A model generated the notes under the pieces. The model saw nothing but the letters and a program-made list of their open reading frames with translations. It was not told the origin of the DNA and did no database searches. Positions 8,686 through 17,682 of a stretch of DNA of 64,000 nucleotides are shown in pieces. Origin of the DNA: Actinomyces marmotae. Its GTDB lineage: Bacteria; Actinomycetota; Actinomycetes; Actinomycetales; Actinomycetaceae. Positions within the stretch are counted from its first letter, which is position 1, and each line of letters starts with the position of its first letter. Where the stretch lies: the NCBI RefSeq assembly GCF_013177295.1, contig NZ_CP053642.1, forward strand, positions 310,001-374,000. The letters are read 5' to 3'. The translations under genes and the position numbers were made by a program.

Positions 8686-10634
8686 CAGCGATCCACCCCC
8701 CTGGTGGGCTCGGCCGCCGGGGCGGCGGCCGAGCCCGCGCCTGAGTCATCGCCGTCGGGACCGTCCTCAGAGCCGGTGGCGCGGGCGACGATCCGCCGGT
8801 AGGCCAGCGCGGGCTCATCTCCCGCCCCCGCGCGCGCGAGCAACTCACGGTGGGTGGCCCGAGCGCGCTCGCGGCCATCCTCACCCAGGAGGACGACCTC
8901 ATCGCAGACCGCCAGGACCAGCGGTGACTCGGTGACCACCACGGTGGTGCGCCCGGCGCGCGCCGCGCGGATCCGCTGGGCCACCCGCGCCTCGGTGTGG
9001 GAGTCGAGGGCGGAGGTCGGGGAGATGAGCACGAGGGCGGGCGCCTCGGTGAGCAGGGCGCGGGCCAGGGCGACCCTCTGGCGCTGCCCGCCGGACAGGG
9101 AGAGCCCCTTCTCCGTGATCATCCCGGCGAGGCCGCCGTCCAGGGAGGTGAGGACGTCGTTCGCGTCGGCGGCCTCCAGGGCGGCCAGGAGCCGGTCGTC
9201 GCCATCGGCCTGGCGCGGCTGCGGGCGGACCTGCTGGTCGACGTCGGCCACCCCGGCCCTGCGGGCCTCCGCCCGGGCGAGCTCGGCCGGGCCCACGGGG
9301 ATGGGGTCGGGGGCGTCCCGCCCGGAAAGTGCCTGGCGCAGCGTCCCGGTGAAGAGCTGGGCCTCGGCCCCAGCCACGACGATGCTCGCCCGCGCCCGGG
9401 CCAGTCCCATCTCCCGCAGGTCGACGCCGTCCAGCGTGACGGGGGAGGCGCCGTCGTCGAAGCGCCCCAGACGGGTGGCCAGGGCGGCGGAGACATCCGG
9501 GTTGGGGGCGACGATCGCCGTCATAAGCCCGGGGGCGAAACTGGCCCCGGAGGCGGTGTCGTGGATCATGCCGGTCACGGGCTCGGCGGAGCGCATGTCG
9601 CGCTCCAGGCGCTGGCGCTCGGCGGCGGTCCCGGCGGCGGGGGTGGTCTCGAGGAGCCGGCGCAGGCGGCGCACGCCCACCACGGCGCGCGTGTACTCCT
9701 GGACGGAGAAGGAGAAGACCATGAGGGGCCAGGACAGGTAGGCGGTGTAGCCGTAGAAGGTGACGAGTTCCCCGGCGGTGATCTCCCCCTCGATGGCCAG
9801 CCTGGCCGCGGCCCACACGACGGCGGCCACGAACAGCCCTGGGAGGAGGACCTGCAGGCTCATGAGGATCGACTGGGTTCCGGCCACCTGCACGCCCCGG
9901 CGCCGCAGTTCCTGAGAGGCCCGCCGGTAGCGGTCGGCGAAGACCTCCTCCCCGCCGATGCCGCGCAGGATCCGCAATCCGGCGACGGTGTCGGTGGTGA
10001 TCGTGGTGACCTCCGACTGCGCCTCGCGCTGGCGCGACTGGCGCGACTGGAGGGGCTTGATGACGAGGGTGACGATCCACGCCGTCAACGGCATCCCGAT
10101 GATGACGATCGTGCCCAGCAGCGGGGAGGTGCGCAGCATGAGCACGGCGACGACCGCGAAGGACACCGCGGCCCCGATGACCGGGACCGCGCGCTGGAAG
10201 AAGGTGCCGATGGAGTCCGAGTCCGAGGCCACGATCGAGGAGACCTCGCCTGAGGAGGTCTGGTGGCTCAGGGCGGCGCCGGTGATGGTCGCCTGGCGGC
10301 CGACGAGGCGGTCGATGTCGAAGGAGATGCGCAGGCGCACAAGGGTGGAGAAGTAGGACAGCGCCGTGTCCCCGACGGCGTAGACGCAGAACAGGGCGAG
10401 CAGGCCCAGGGCGAGGGCCCAGATGCGCGGTGTCAGGCCGTGCTCGATCCCCGAGTCGAGGGCGGCGCCGAGGAACGCCGGGACGATCGCCTGGATGACA
10501 TTGGCGACGATGGAGGCCGCGCAGGCGACGGCGAAGGGCGCGGCGGCGCGCCGCAGCAGCCAGGCCAGCACGGCGCGGGTGGAGCGCGTGGGCGGTGTGG
10601 CCAGCGGCGCGTCCGGTACGGGCAGGAATCGCAT
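8685..10634 (-). CDS. ABC exporter half-transporter, protein B with degenerate ATP site
   Basis: The 649 residues comprise a membrane domain with six helices and an ABC domain from about residue 350. The signature LSLSGGQRQRVALARALL is perfect. The Walker A region reads APNPDVSAALA with no glycine loop or lysine, Walker B reads LVLISPTSALD without the catalytic acidic pair, and the H-loop histidine is replaced (VVVTESPLVL). It therefore cannot hydrolyse ATP at its own Walker site and must donate its signature to protein A. ATG 10634 follows a TAGGCT element (10649-10644). GTG 10640 is the alternative start but would leave only three bases after that element. It is the first gene of the two-gene operon. 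Confidence 0.88.
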   Translation of the reverse strand: MRFLPVPDAPLATPPTRSTRAVLAWLLRRAAAPFAVACAASIVANVIQAIVPAFLGAALDSGIEHGLTPRIWALALGLLALFCVYAVGDTALSYFSTLVRLRISFDIDRLVGRQATITGAALSHQTSSGEVSSIVASDSDSIGTFFQRAVPVIGAAVSFAVVAVLMLRTSPLLGTIVIIGMPLTAWIVTLVIKPLQSRQSRQREAQSEVTTITTDTVAGLRILRGIGGEEVFADRYRRASQELRRRGVQVAGTQSILMSLQVLLPGLFVAAVVWAAARLAIEGEITAGELVTFYGYTAYLSWPLMVFSFSVQEYTRAVVGVRRLRRLLETTPAAGTAAERQRLERDMRSAEPVTGMIHDTASGASFAPGLMTAIVAPNPDVSAALATRLGRFDDGASPVTLDGVDLREMGLARARASIVVAGAEAQLFTGTLRQALSGRDAPDPIPVGPAELARAEARRAGVADVDQQVRPQPRQADGDDRLLAALEAADANDVLTSLDGGLAGMITEKGLSLSGGQRQRVALARALLTEAPALVLISPTSALDSHTEARVAQRIRAARAGRTTVVVTESPLVLAVCDEVVLLGEDGRERARATHRELLARAGAGDEPALAYRRIVARATGSEDGPDGDDSGAGSAAAPAAEPTRGVDR

Positions 10635-10687
10635 GATCACCCGAGCCTAACTGTCACCCCGTCCCCATGACCCTCCCTCCCCCAAGA

Positions 10688-10759
10688 GCGAGACCGGTCG
10701 AAAATAGGAGCGAGACCGGTTCCAGGACCGGTCTCGCTCCTATTTTCGACCGGTCTCGC
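10688..10759. repeat. 22-bp-repeat palindrome, copy 1
   Basis: A perfect 33-bp inverted repeat (10688-10720 and 10727-10759) with a six-base loop. Each arm holds two copies of CGAGACCGGT spaced exactly 22 bases apart, with the 12-base spacer CGAAAATAGGAG. The element lies between two divergently transcribed genes, so it cannot be their terminator. Almost the same palindrome occurs at 29757-29830, and opposing arrays of the unit occur at 46578 and 48496. Confidence 0.95.
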
Positions 10760-10909
10760 GAGAGGGGCGGGCGGGGCGGTCTCACGCCTCTTGGCCTGGC
10801 CAGCGCGCTCATGGTTAGGATCGGGGCCGACCCGAGTCCGAGGCATGGCGGTGGTGCGCCCCGGCCCTCGGGTGATCACCCCCCGACCGCGTTCTCCTGG
10901 GAGGCTCCC

Positions 10910-12253
10910 ATGGATCCCCGACAGCTCGACGCCGAGGCCGACGCTCCGCACGAGGATCTGCCGGCCAGCGCGGCCAGCGGCGAGGAGGCCGGGACGGGCG
11001 ATGTCGCCCCCCTGCCCCCGATGGATGATGCGGCCGCCTGGGCCGACACTCCCAGCCAGGCGCCCACGAGCTTCGCCGATCCCGTGCCGCGGGCCGCCTA
11101 CCCGGGGTTCCCCGCTCCCTCCGCCCACAGCGCGCCGTCGGCCCACATGGTCCCGACGCCGTACCAGCAGGTCTTCCCTTACCAGCCCCAGCCCGCCGCC
11201 GAGCCCGCGCCCCTGCCTCAGGAGCAGTGGTCATCCCAGCGGGGGCTCCTCGTCGTCGTCATCATCCTGCTGCTCGTCATCGCCGCGGGCGGTGGCGTGT
11301 GGTACGGCACCACCCGCCACGGGGACGATGCCGCGGGCGCGAGCGCCGTGGCCGCCGACGGCGCTCCCCAGGGCTCACTGGCCCCGGCTCAGGGCTCCCA
11401 GCCCGCCTCCGTCGAGGGCTCGGTGACGATGGGCTCCACTATCGAGGCCTGCGGCACCGCCCCGAGTCTCACCCCGACCTCGGTGACCGAGTCGAACGGG
11501 GAGCTCCAGGTGTCGGTCAGGGCGGCCTCGTCCTGCGCCGACGGTGACTTCCTGGCCGGCAGCGTCGACCGCCTCTACGTCAAGGCGCCGTCGGGCCAGG
11601 GAGGGGCCGACGACGTGGTGGCCAATGGCCGCTTCGACTTCTCCGCCAATCCCTTCTTCATCCCCTCCAGCGGCAGGACGCTCACCCTGAGGTTCGGGGC
11701 GGGCCATTACTTCCGCTCAGCGGGGGATTTGAGCGCCTCGACCATCAGCGTCGGCGCCGAGCCCGATCGGAGCGCCGGCAGCAGCCTGCCCGCCCAGGGG
11801 GTGGGGAGCGGCGTCGTCTCCGCGCTCGCGCTCCCCGAGACCCATCCCGCCGACAACGCCCTTGAGGACGCGGCCGCCTCCAGCGCCCTGCGGTGGCAGA
11901 AGACCCGTGACAAGACGACGGTGACCTCCACCCTCAAGGGCAAGTGGACGCCCCAGCTGTCCTCCAAGCGGGCGGGGCTTGTCGCCGAGGGCAAGACCTG
12001 GGACAGCCGCGCCACTCTTGAGGAGTTCCAGGCCACGCGCCGCGGCGTGCCCACCGCCGTTCTCATCAACAGCGACGAGTGGCCGGTCTTCGATGCCGGC
12101 GGCGGCTGGTGGGTGACCCTGGCCGGCGTCGCCTACGACACCCCGGAGCAGGCCAACGCGTGGTGCGACGCGCAGGGCCTGGACCGGGACCACTGCTTCG
12201 CCAAGAAGATCGACACCACCGGCACCCCGGACGGCACCACCAAACTGCGCTGA
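10910..12253 (+). CDS. Single-pass membrane protein with exported C-terminal domain, function unknown
   Basis: The protein has 447 residues. About 100 Pro/Ala/acid-rich cytoplasmic residues are followed by one membrane helix (RGLLVVVIILLLVIAAGGGVWY, about 108-129). The exported region runs to the end. The last 45 residues (WWVTLAGVAYDTPEQANAWC and so on, with CFAKKI) have the strand-helix look of a SPOR-like fold, with paired cysteines, but this is a weak resemblance. ATG 10910 has a GGGAGG ribosome binding site eight bases upstream. I do not recognise the family. It may act at the cell wall, as SPOR-like domains bind glycan, but that is speculation. Confidence 0.7.
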   Translation: MDPRQLDAEADAPHEDLPASAASGEEAGTGDVAPLPPMDDAAAWADTPSQAPTSFADPVPRAAYPGFPAPSAHSAPSAHMVPTPYQQVFPYQPQPAAEPAPLPQEQWSSQRGLLVVVIILLLVIAAGGGVWYGTTRHGDDAAGASAVAADGAPQGSLAPAQGSQPASVEGSVTMGSTIEACGTAPSLTPTSVTESNGELQVSVRAASSCADGDFLAGSVDRLYVKAPSGQGGADDVVANGRFDFSANPFFIPSSGRTLTLRFGAGHYFRSAGDLSASTISVGAEPDRSAGSSLPAQGVGSGVVSALALPETHPADNALEDAAASSALRWQKTRDKTTVTSTLKGKWTPQLSSKRAGLVAEGKTWDSRATLEEFQATRRGVPTAVLINSDEWPVFDAGGGWWVTLAGVAYDTPEQANAWCDAQGLDRDHCFAKKIDTTGTPDGTTKLR

Positions 12254-12350
12254 TGACCGCCTCAATGCGAGCGGAATGCCGGAAACGCTGATTCTGAGGA
12301 CTGGGCGCGCCCATGTGCTCAGGGGGCGGCGAGCGGGGGCGGGGATCGCC

Positions 12351-13646
12351 TCACCTGTCAGCGGTGGCCCCTTTGACGCCCTTGAGCGCCAGGATCCGCC
12401 GAGCCGACTCATCGATCCGCGCCGCCAATGCCGGATCGGACCGCGCCGCTGATACGAGCGCCGTCGCCATGGCGCCCGCCACCGAGGCATCGGCCGAGGC
12501 CAGGACGAGGTCGCAGCCCGCTCTCACGGCTCTCACCGCGCGCTCGCCCGCCCCCCAGTCCCGCACCTGGACGGCGGCCGAGACGTCGTCGGTGATGACG
12601 ACGCCGGTGAAGCCCATCTCGGTGCGCAGCATGTCCGTGACGATCGTGGAGGAGAAGACGGCTGGCGCACCGGTGTCGATCCGCGAGTAGTAGGCGGAGG
12701 AGACCATGATGACCTCGGCGCCGCCCGCGATCGCGTCCCCGAAGACCGCGACGGCGGGGTCCCCGTCGCGCGTCGTCACCGAGTCGGTGACACCGGAGGC
12801 GGTGTCCGTGTTCTCCTTGACCCGGCCCAGCCCGGGGAAGTGCTTGAAGGTGGGGATGACGCCGGCGGCGCGCATCCCCTCGGCGAAGGCCCTGGCCTGG
12901 GAGCTTACCGTGGCGGCGTCGTGGCCGTACTCGCGGTGCCACTGGCCGATGGGGGCGTTGGAGGCGGGGCTGGCGATATCGACGAGGTCGGCGACCGGCG
13001 CCAGGTTCATCGTCACCCCGGCACTCGCGAGCTCCCGGCCCCAGGCCGTGGCGGAGGCGACCAGTTGCTCGCGCGGCTGCCCCGCCTGCTCGGAGCCCGA
13101 TGGGATGGAGGAGAACCCGGGGCCGGACAGGACCTGAACGTTCCCGCCCTCCTGGTCGGTGGCCACGAGCATGGGGGTGCCGCGGGTGGAGGACTCGGTG
13201 AGCCCGGTGAGCGCTGAGACGGTCCGGCTGATCGCGGTTGCTGAAGCGGACGAGCGGCCGGACAGGAAGATATTGCCCGCATGGTGGGTGGTCACCGCGT
13301 CCTTGGCGGCCTGCGAGGGGGAGGCGGCGTCCACGCCCACCATGAGGAGCTGGCCGACCTTCTCCTCCAGGGACCAGCCCGCGAGCGGGTCGTCGGGGGC
13401 CGCCGTCCCCGACGGCGCGGCGGTCGGGGTCGGGGTGGGTTCCGACGTCGTCTGGGCGGGGGAGGGGGTGCCTGACGGGCTCTGCTCGGGCGCTGCCGTT
13501 GTGGGGCCCGAGGGGCCCTTGCCGCAGGCGGCCAGGCTGGCTGTCCCGATCAGGGCGGCCAGGAGCATGGGGCGCCGGCCCACGCGCTTCCGACCGGTGG
13601 GGTGGGCGCTGGCCGCGGGGGCGGGGCGCGGGTCGAGGGGCGTCAT
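12351..13646 (-). CDS. Glycoside hydrolase family 3 lipoprotein (LpqI/NagZ-like)
   Basis: The protein has 431 residues. A basic N-terminus and hydrophobic helix end in the lipobox SLAAC, followed by a Ser/Thr/Pro-rich tether and a GH3 barrel: WSLEEKVGQLLMVGVD, VATDQEGGNVQVL, FKHFPGLGRVKENTD and the nucleophile strand GVVITDDVSAAV. The architecture matches the mycobacterial wall-recycling lipoprotein LpqI, a beta-N-acetylglucosaminidase. The Asp-X-His acid/base dyad of Gram-negative NagZ (after KHFPGHG) is not present in that loop. ATG 13646 is preceded by TATGGT and seven bases, a leaderless arrangement; ATG 13658 overlaps that -10 element. Probable role: cleavage of muropeptide GlcNAc at the outer membrane face. 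Confidence 0.85.
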   Translation of the reverse strand: MTPLDPRPAPAASAHPTGRKRVGRRPMLLAALIGTASLAACGKGPSGPTTAAPEQSPSGTPSPAQTTSEPTPTPTAAPSGTAAPDDPLAGWSLEEKVGQLLMVGVDAASPSQAAKDAVTTHHAGNIFLSGRSSASATAISRTVSALTGLTESSTRGTPMLVATDQEGGNVQVLSGPGFSSIPSGSEQAGQPREQLVASATAWGRELASAGVTMNLAPVADLVDIASPASNAPIGQWHREYGHDAATVSSQARAFAEGMRAAGVIPTFKHFPGLGRVKENTDTASGVTDSVTTRDGDPAVAVFGDAIAGGAEVIMVSSAYYSRIDTGAPAVFSSTIVTDMLRTEMGFTGVVITDDVSAAVQVRDWGAGERAVRAVRAGCDLVLASADASVAGAMATALVSAARSDPALAARIDESARRILALKGVKGATADR

Positions 13647-13716
13647 GCCCAGCACCATAGAGGACGCCGCCGGGATGGGCCGGTGGGCGGCGGCGAGCGG
13701 CAAAGCGCCGTGGGGC

Positions 13717-14106
13717 TCACTGCCAGCCGAGCTCGTGGAGGCGCTCGTCGGAGATGCCGAAATGGTGGGCGATCTCGTGGATGACGGTCACGGCGATCTC
13801 CTCGACCAGTTCTTCGCGGCTGTCGCACCAGCGCTCCAGGGGCCCGGAGAAGATGAGGATCCGGTCCGGCAGGGCCCCGGACCAGCCCTCGTCGCGCTCG
13901 GTCAGGGGGACGCCGTCGTAGTAGCCCAGGAGCGTGGGCAGGCCGTCGTCGTCGTAGTCCTCGTGCGTGAGGAGTTCAGCGTCGGGCTCGGCCTCGATGA
14001 TGATGGCGGCGTTGTCGATCTGGTCGAGGAGGGCGTCGGGGATGAGGCCGAGTCCAGCGTCGACGGCGTCCTCGAACTCCTCGGCGGTCAGGTGGGCTGG
14101 TGCCAT
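13717..14106 (-). CDS. Zincin-like metallopeptidase family protein
   Basis: The protein has 129 residues with an acidic N-terminal half and the zinc-binding motif HEIAHHFGISDERLHELGW at the C-terminus (HExxH near residues 111-115). Size and motif fit the small zincin-like metallopeptidases of actinobacteria (PF06262). There is no export signal, so it is cytoplasmic. The start at ATG 14106 has CACCAT seven bases upstream, matching the leaderless pattern. Substrate unknown. Confidence 0.85.
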   Translation of the reverse strand: MAPAHLTAEEFEDAVDAGLGLIPDALLDQIDNAAIIIEAEPDAELLTHEDYDDDGLPTLLGYYDGVPLTERDEGWSGALPDRILIFSGPLERWCDSREELVEEIAVTVIHEIAHHFGISDERLHELGWQ

Positions 14107-14235
14107 GGCGCCTATGGTGTCATGGCGGCATTCCGCCGTGGTGAGGTGACTCACGCCCAGCAGATTTGCGCGCTCTCATCGGCGCCGCCTAAGGTTCTTC
14201 CTGGTTCGAGGCGCGACGACGCCAAGGGCATCTAG

Positions 14236-14308
14236 GCCCCCATCGTCTAGCGGCCTAGGACCCCGCCCTTTCACGGCGGTAGCACGGGTTCGAATCCCGT
14301 TGGGGGTA
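14236..14308 (+). tRNA. tRNA-Glu (anticodon TTC)
   Basis: A cloverleaf is clear. The acceptor is GCCCCCA with TGGGGGT (G1-U72, seen in actinobacterial tRNA-Glu). The anticodon arm CCGCC-CTTTCAC-GGCGG carries TTC. The T arm is CGGGTTCGAATCCCG. CCA is not encoded. It is the first of three tRNAs on this strand. Confidence 0.96.
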
Positions 14309-14360
14309 CGGCTTGTGCGAGTGGAAGAACTCGAATAGAGTCCGGCTTCGTGCCATACGA

Positions 14361-14434
14361 GGCCTCGTGGCGCAGTTGGTTAGCGCGCCGCCCTGTCACG
14401 GCGGAGGTCGCGGGTTCAAGTCCCGTCGAGGTCG
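14361..14434 (+). tRNA. tRNA-Asp (anticodon GTC)
   Basis: The acceptor is GGCCTCG with CGAGGTC. The anticodon arm CCGCC-CTGTCAC-GGCGG carries GTC. The T arm contains GTTCAAGTC. A 12-bp inverted repeat (14443-14454 and 14460-14471, TCGGCCCGATCA) follows directly and may be a processing hairpin or weak terminator. Confidence 0.96.
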
Positions 14435-14482
14435 CGGAAAGGTCGGCCCGATCAGATGATGATCGGGCCGATCGCATCCCAT

Positions 14483-14555
14483 GGCTCTGTAGCTCAGTTG
14501 GTAGAGCGTTCGACTGAAAATCGAAAGGTCACCGGATCGACGCCGGTCGGAGCCA
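14483..14555 (+). tRNA. tRNA-Phe (anticodon GAA)
   Basis: The acceptor is GGCTCTG with CGGAGCC. The D arm GCTCAGTTGGTAGAGC, the anticodon loop CTGAAAA with GAA and a standard T arm are all present. It is the third tRNA of the cluster and is followed by a strong terminator hairpin. Confidence 0.96.
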
Positions 14556-14562
14556 CTGCGAC

Positions 14563-14593
14563 AGCCCCTGGAACCCACAAGGTTCCAGGGGCT
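14563..14593 (+). terminator. Terminator of the tRNA cluster
   Basis: A perfect 13-bp stem (AGCCCCTGGAACC and its complement) with the five-base loop CACAA starts eight bases after tRNA-Phe. The short T-rich stretch CGTTTCT follows. Confidence 0.8.
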
Positions 14594-14731
14594 TCGCGCG
14601 TTTCTATGCCTTCGCGAGCCCGTGTCACGGGCGATGGCGGCGGTTGGCGCGAAGCCGGAGAGGGCCCATCGGCCATCCTCCATCGACCCTCGCATGGGGC
14701 GGCCCCCGAGCCTCCTCAGTACGCTGTGCTT

Positions 14732-16003
14732 ATGACGACGCCGCCGGTTCCCTCCCTGACCCCTATCCCCAGTCCGTCGGCCACCCCGATCCCCTCGACC
14801 ACGCCCGACCTCTCGGCCACGCCCACTCCGAGCGCCACCGCCACGCCCGGGAGCGTCGAGGTCGCCGTCGAGGCCACCTTCGACGTGGCGGCCCTCGCCG
14901 GGGCTGTCTTGCTGTTCGCGCTGGTGGGCGCGATCGTCGCCATCGCCATCGTCTTCGCCCTGCGCGTCGTGGCGCGGCGCCGCGGCTACTACGCGCATTT
15001 CGTCGAGCACTGCCGCACGCCGCTGGTCATCCTGGGCAGCGCCCTGGGCGGCTACTTCGGCTGCCAGTTCGCCGCTGAGGACGGTGATGCGCCCGCGTGG
15101 ACCAACGCCGCCCTCCACTTCCTGCTCATCGGCGTCATCGCGGCGTCGACCCTCCTCGTCGTCTCCCTGACCAAGGCCGTCGAGGCGCTCGTCGTCGAGG
15201 GGGTGCGCGCCCGCGGGGAGCCCGGGCGCGCCAACCGGGTGACGACCCAGGCCCAGATCCTGCGGCGCGTCGCCAAGGCCATCATCATCATCTGCGGGCT
15301 GGTCGGCGTCATCATGACCTTCCCCGCCGCCCGGGTCGCCATGGGATCCCTCCTGGCCTCCGCGGGCATCCTCTCGGTGGTCATGGGCCTCGCCGCCCAG
15401 TCGGCCCTGGGCAATGTCTTCGCCGGCATCCAACTGGCCAGCACCGACGCCATGAGGGTGGGGGACACCGTCGTCGTCCAGAAGGATCAGCAGGGCGTCA
15501 TCGAGGAGATCACGCTGACCTACGTGGTCATGCGGACCTGGGACGACCGCCGCCTCATCCTCCCCTCCACGCACTTCACCCAGAACCCCTTCGAGAACTG
15601 GTCGCGCCGCTCCGCGCAGTACACCGGCACGGTGGACCTCGCTCTCGACTGGCGCGCGCCCATCGAGGCGATCCGGGCCCGGCTCGCGCATGTCGTCGCC
15701 GGGACGCCGCTGTGGGACGGGCGCCTGGCCTCCCTTTCCGTCCTCGACACCTCCACCGCGACGGTCATGCTGCGCATCGCCGTCTCCGGGCGCAACCCCG
15801 TCGATGTCTCCAGCCTGCGCGCCCATGTGCGCGAGGAGATCCTCGTCTGGTTGCAGCGCGAGGCCCCCGAGGCCCTGCCGCGCACCCGTATCCGCATCGA
15901 GACGGCCCAGGGTGTGTCCGCCGTCGCCCAGATGGAGGGGGCCGTCGCCGGGGCCCCGGCCCGGGACGACGGCGGGCCGGATCCTTCGGAGCCGACGGCC
16001 TGA
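14732..16003 (+). CDS. MscS-family mechanosensitive ion channel
   Basis: The protein has 423 residues. A Thr/Ser/Pro-rich N-terminus of about 50 residues is followed by three or four membrane helices. The pore-lining TM3 region carries Gly/Ala spacing ([28 protein letters not shown]). The cytoplasmic beta domain follows ([35 protein letters not shown]). This is the MscS core plan, a channel that opens on membrane stretch during hypo-osmotic shock. ATG 14732 lies six bases after TACGCT, a leaderless start. It is probably its own transcription unit, as only a short hairpin (near 16034-16048) precedes msrB. Confidence 0.9.
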   Translation: MTTPPVPSLTPIPSPSATPIPSTTPDLSATPTPSATATPGSVEVAVEATFDVAALAGAVLLFALVGAIVAIAIVFALRVVARRRGYYAHFVEHCRTPLVILGSALGGYFGCQFAAEDGDAPAWTNAALHFLLIGVIAASTLLVVSLTKAVEALVVEGVRARGEPGRANRVTTQAQILRRVAKAIIIICGLVGVIMTFPAARVAMGSLLASAGILSVVMGLAAQSALGNVFAGIQLASTDAMRVGDTVVVQKDQQGVIEEITLTYVVMRTWDDRRLILPSTHFTQNPFENWSRRSAQYTGTVDLALDWRAPIEAIRARLAHVVAGTPLWDGRLASLSVLDTSTATVMLRIAVSGRNPVDVSSLRAHVREEILVWLQREAPEALPRTRIRIETAQGVSAVAQMEGAVAGAPARDDGGPDPSEPTA

Positions 16004-16082
16004 GCGGATGGCGCGGTTCCCGGATCGTGAAAACAGCCCCTTCGGGCTCGCGCGATCGGCTCGGGAGGGCAACCATGGGCCC

Positions 16083-16673
16083 GTGAGCACCACGAGCAAC
16101 CCGACCACGCCAGCACCGGACCGCACCCCCGCCGAGGAGACCGAAACCGACATCCCCCGCCTGGACCCGGCGGCCATCGCCCGCACTGACGCCCAGTGGC
16201 GAGCCCTCCTGGACCCCATGGAGTACCACGTGCTGCGCGAGGCCGGCACCGAGCGGGCCTTCACCGGCGCCCTCCTGGATGAGAAGCGCGTCGGCATCTA
16301 CCGGTGCCGCGGCTGCGGGGCGGAGCTCTTCCGCTCGACCACCAAGTTCGAGTCCGGATGCGGCTGGCCCTCCTTCTACGACCCCGCCGACTCCCAGGCG
16401 GTCACCCTCCTGCGCGACACCTCCCACGGCATGGTTCGCACCGAGGTGCGCTGCGCCGCCTGCGACTCCCATCTCGGCCACGTCTTCGACGACGCCCCCC
16501 ACACGCCCACCGGCCAGCGCTACTGCATGAACTCCGTGAGCCTGACCTTCGAGGCCGACGATGCCGCCCCCGACGGCGGCGAGTCCGAGGCCGCCGCCGA
16601 CGGCGGCGATTCTGAGGCCGCGGACCGGGGCGCAGGACGGCTCCACTGGCTTCGGCGCCTCGGGCGGGCGTAG
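16083..16673 (+). CDS. msrB: Peptide-methionine (R)-S-oxide reductase
   Basis: MsrB reduces the R form of methionine sulfoxide in proteins. Of 196 residues, the catalytic fold spans about 35-160. Two zinc CxxC motifs ([10 protein letters not shown] and [13 protein letters not shown]), the strand [12 protein letters not shown], and [13 protein letters not shown] with the catalytic cysteine identify it. No export signal is visible, so it acts in the cytoplasm. The acidic C-terminal 30 residues are not part of the family. GTG 16083 lies six bases after AACCAT, in line with other leaderless starts. A thioredoxin-type donor is expected but not encoded nearby. Confidence 0.95.
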   Translation: MSTTSNPTTPAPDRTPAEETETDIPRLDPAAIARTDAQWRALLDPMEYHVLREAGTERAFTGALLDEKRVGIYRCRGCGAELFRSTTKFESGCGWPSFYDPADSQAVTLLRDTSHGMVRTEVRCAACDSHLGHVFDDAPHTPTGQRYCMNSVSLTFEADDAAPDGGESEAAADGGDSEAADRGAGRLHWLRRLGRA

Positions 16674-16684
16674 AGTCAGCCCCC

Positions 16685-17653
16685 GTGATCCGGGTGCTCA
16701 GCCTCAACCTCCAGCACTGCCTGCCTGGCGCCGGGGCCGAGCACGACAGCGGCACCGCCTCCCTAGCGGGCGCCGATATCACCAGCCCCGCCGCCGCGCG
16801 GACCGTGCTGGAGGCGCTCGCCGCCCAGATCGCCGCGCTCGCCCCCGACGTCGTCGCCCTCCAAGAGGTCGACATGCGCCAGAAGCGCTCCGGCGGTCTC
16901 GACCAGGCCGGAGAGCTCGCCCACCTGCTCGGCTGGGAGCACCACCGCTTCGCCGCGGCCTGGGCCGGGCCCGTGGTCGGCATGCGCCGCCGCCCCCTGC
17001 GCTCGCCCCTGGAGCGCGCCTGGGACGACGTCCTCGCCCCCGTCCATCTGATCAAGGGCCGCGGGCCCGCTGGATTCGGCAACGCGATCCTGTCCCGCCT
17101 GCCCGTGCGCTCCTGGCACGTGCGCCGCCTCGGCAGGGGCCCAGCCACCCTCAGCCGGCGGGGTGAGCGGGCCTGGAGCCCCCGCTCCTACCACCTCGAG
17201 ACCTCCACCGCCCGCACCATGCTCGCCGCCCGGATCGATGTCCCCGGGCATGGCGGGGTCGACTCGATCACCGTGGCCTCCACGCATCTGGCCACGCGCA
17301 CCGGCATGGCCGCCCGGCAGCTCGCCGCCGCCTGGGCGGCCCTGACCACCCTGCCCGGGCCGCGACTGCTGGCCGGAGACCTCAACATGGGGCCGGGCGG
17401 CGTCGCCGCCACCGGGGTGGCCCGCCCCCTGGGAGACGGGCCGACCTTCCCCGCCTGGGCTCCGCGCGAGCGCATCGACCACCTCCTCACCGATCCTTGG
17501 CCCATGGGCGCCGACGGGATGCCAGCCCTAGGCGCGCGGGCATCCTCGGAGGCCCCGGGCGCGCCGCTCCTGCGCGCGGTCGCCTGGGGGACCCGCGCCT
17601 TCGTCGTCTCCGACCATGTGGGCGCCTGGGCCGACCTCGAGCCGGTCCCGTGA
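16685..17653 (+). CDS. Endonuclease/exonuclease/phosphatase family protein
   Basis: The 322 residues show the EEP fold: VIRVLSLNLQH (first strand with Asn), DVVALQEVDMRQKRSGG with the metal-binding Glu, STHLATRTGMAARQL, LLAGDLNMGPGG (catalytic Asp/Asn pair) and FVVSDHVGAWADLE with the final Asp-His. The family cleaves phosphodiester bonds in nucleic acids, phospholipids or inositol phosphates, and the substrate cannot be told from sequence. GTG 16685 is eight bases after TAGAGT, so it is probably leaderless. It starts 12 bases after msrB, but the promoter-like element overlaps the msrB stop. Confidence 0.88.
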   Translation: MIRVLSLNLQHCLPGAGAEHDSGTASLAGADITSPAAARTVLEALAAQIAALAPDVVALQEVDMRQKRSGGLDQAGELAHLLGWEHHRFAAAWAGPVVGMRRRPLRSPLERAWDDVLAPVHLIKGRGPAGFGNAILSRLPVRSWHVRRLGRGPATLSRRGERAWSPRSYHLETSTARTMLAARIDVPGHGGVDSITVASTHLATRTGMAARQLAAAWAALTTLPGPRLLAGDLNMGPGGVAATGVARPLGDGPTFPAWAPRERIDHLLTDPWPMGADGMPALGARASSEAPGAPLLRAVAWGTRAFVVSDHVGAWADLEPVP

Positions 17654-17682
17654 GCGCGCCTCGCTGAGACCGTGATGAGACG

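Noticed and set aside
10688..10759. Simple intrinsic terminator
   Set aside because: Both flanking genes start next to it and point away, so there is no upstream transcript to terminate.
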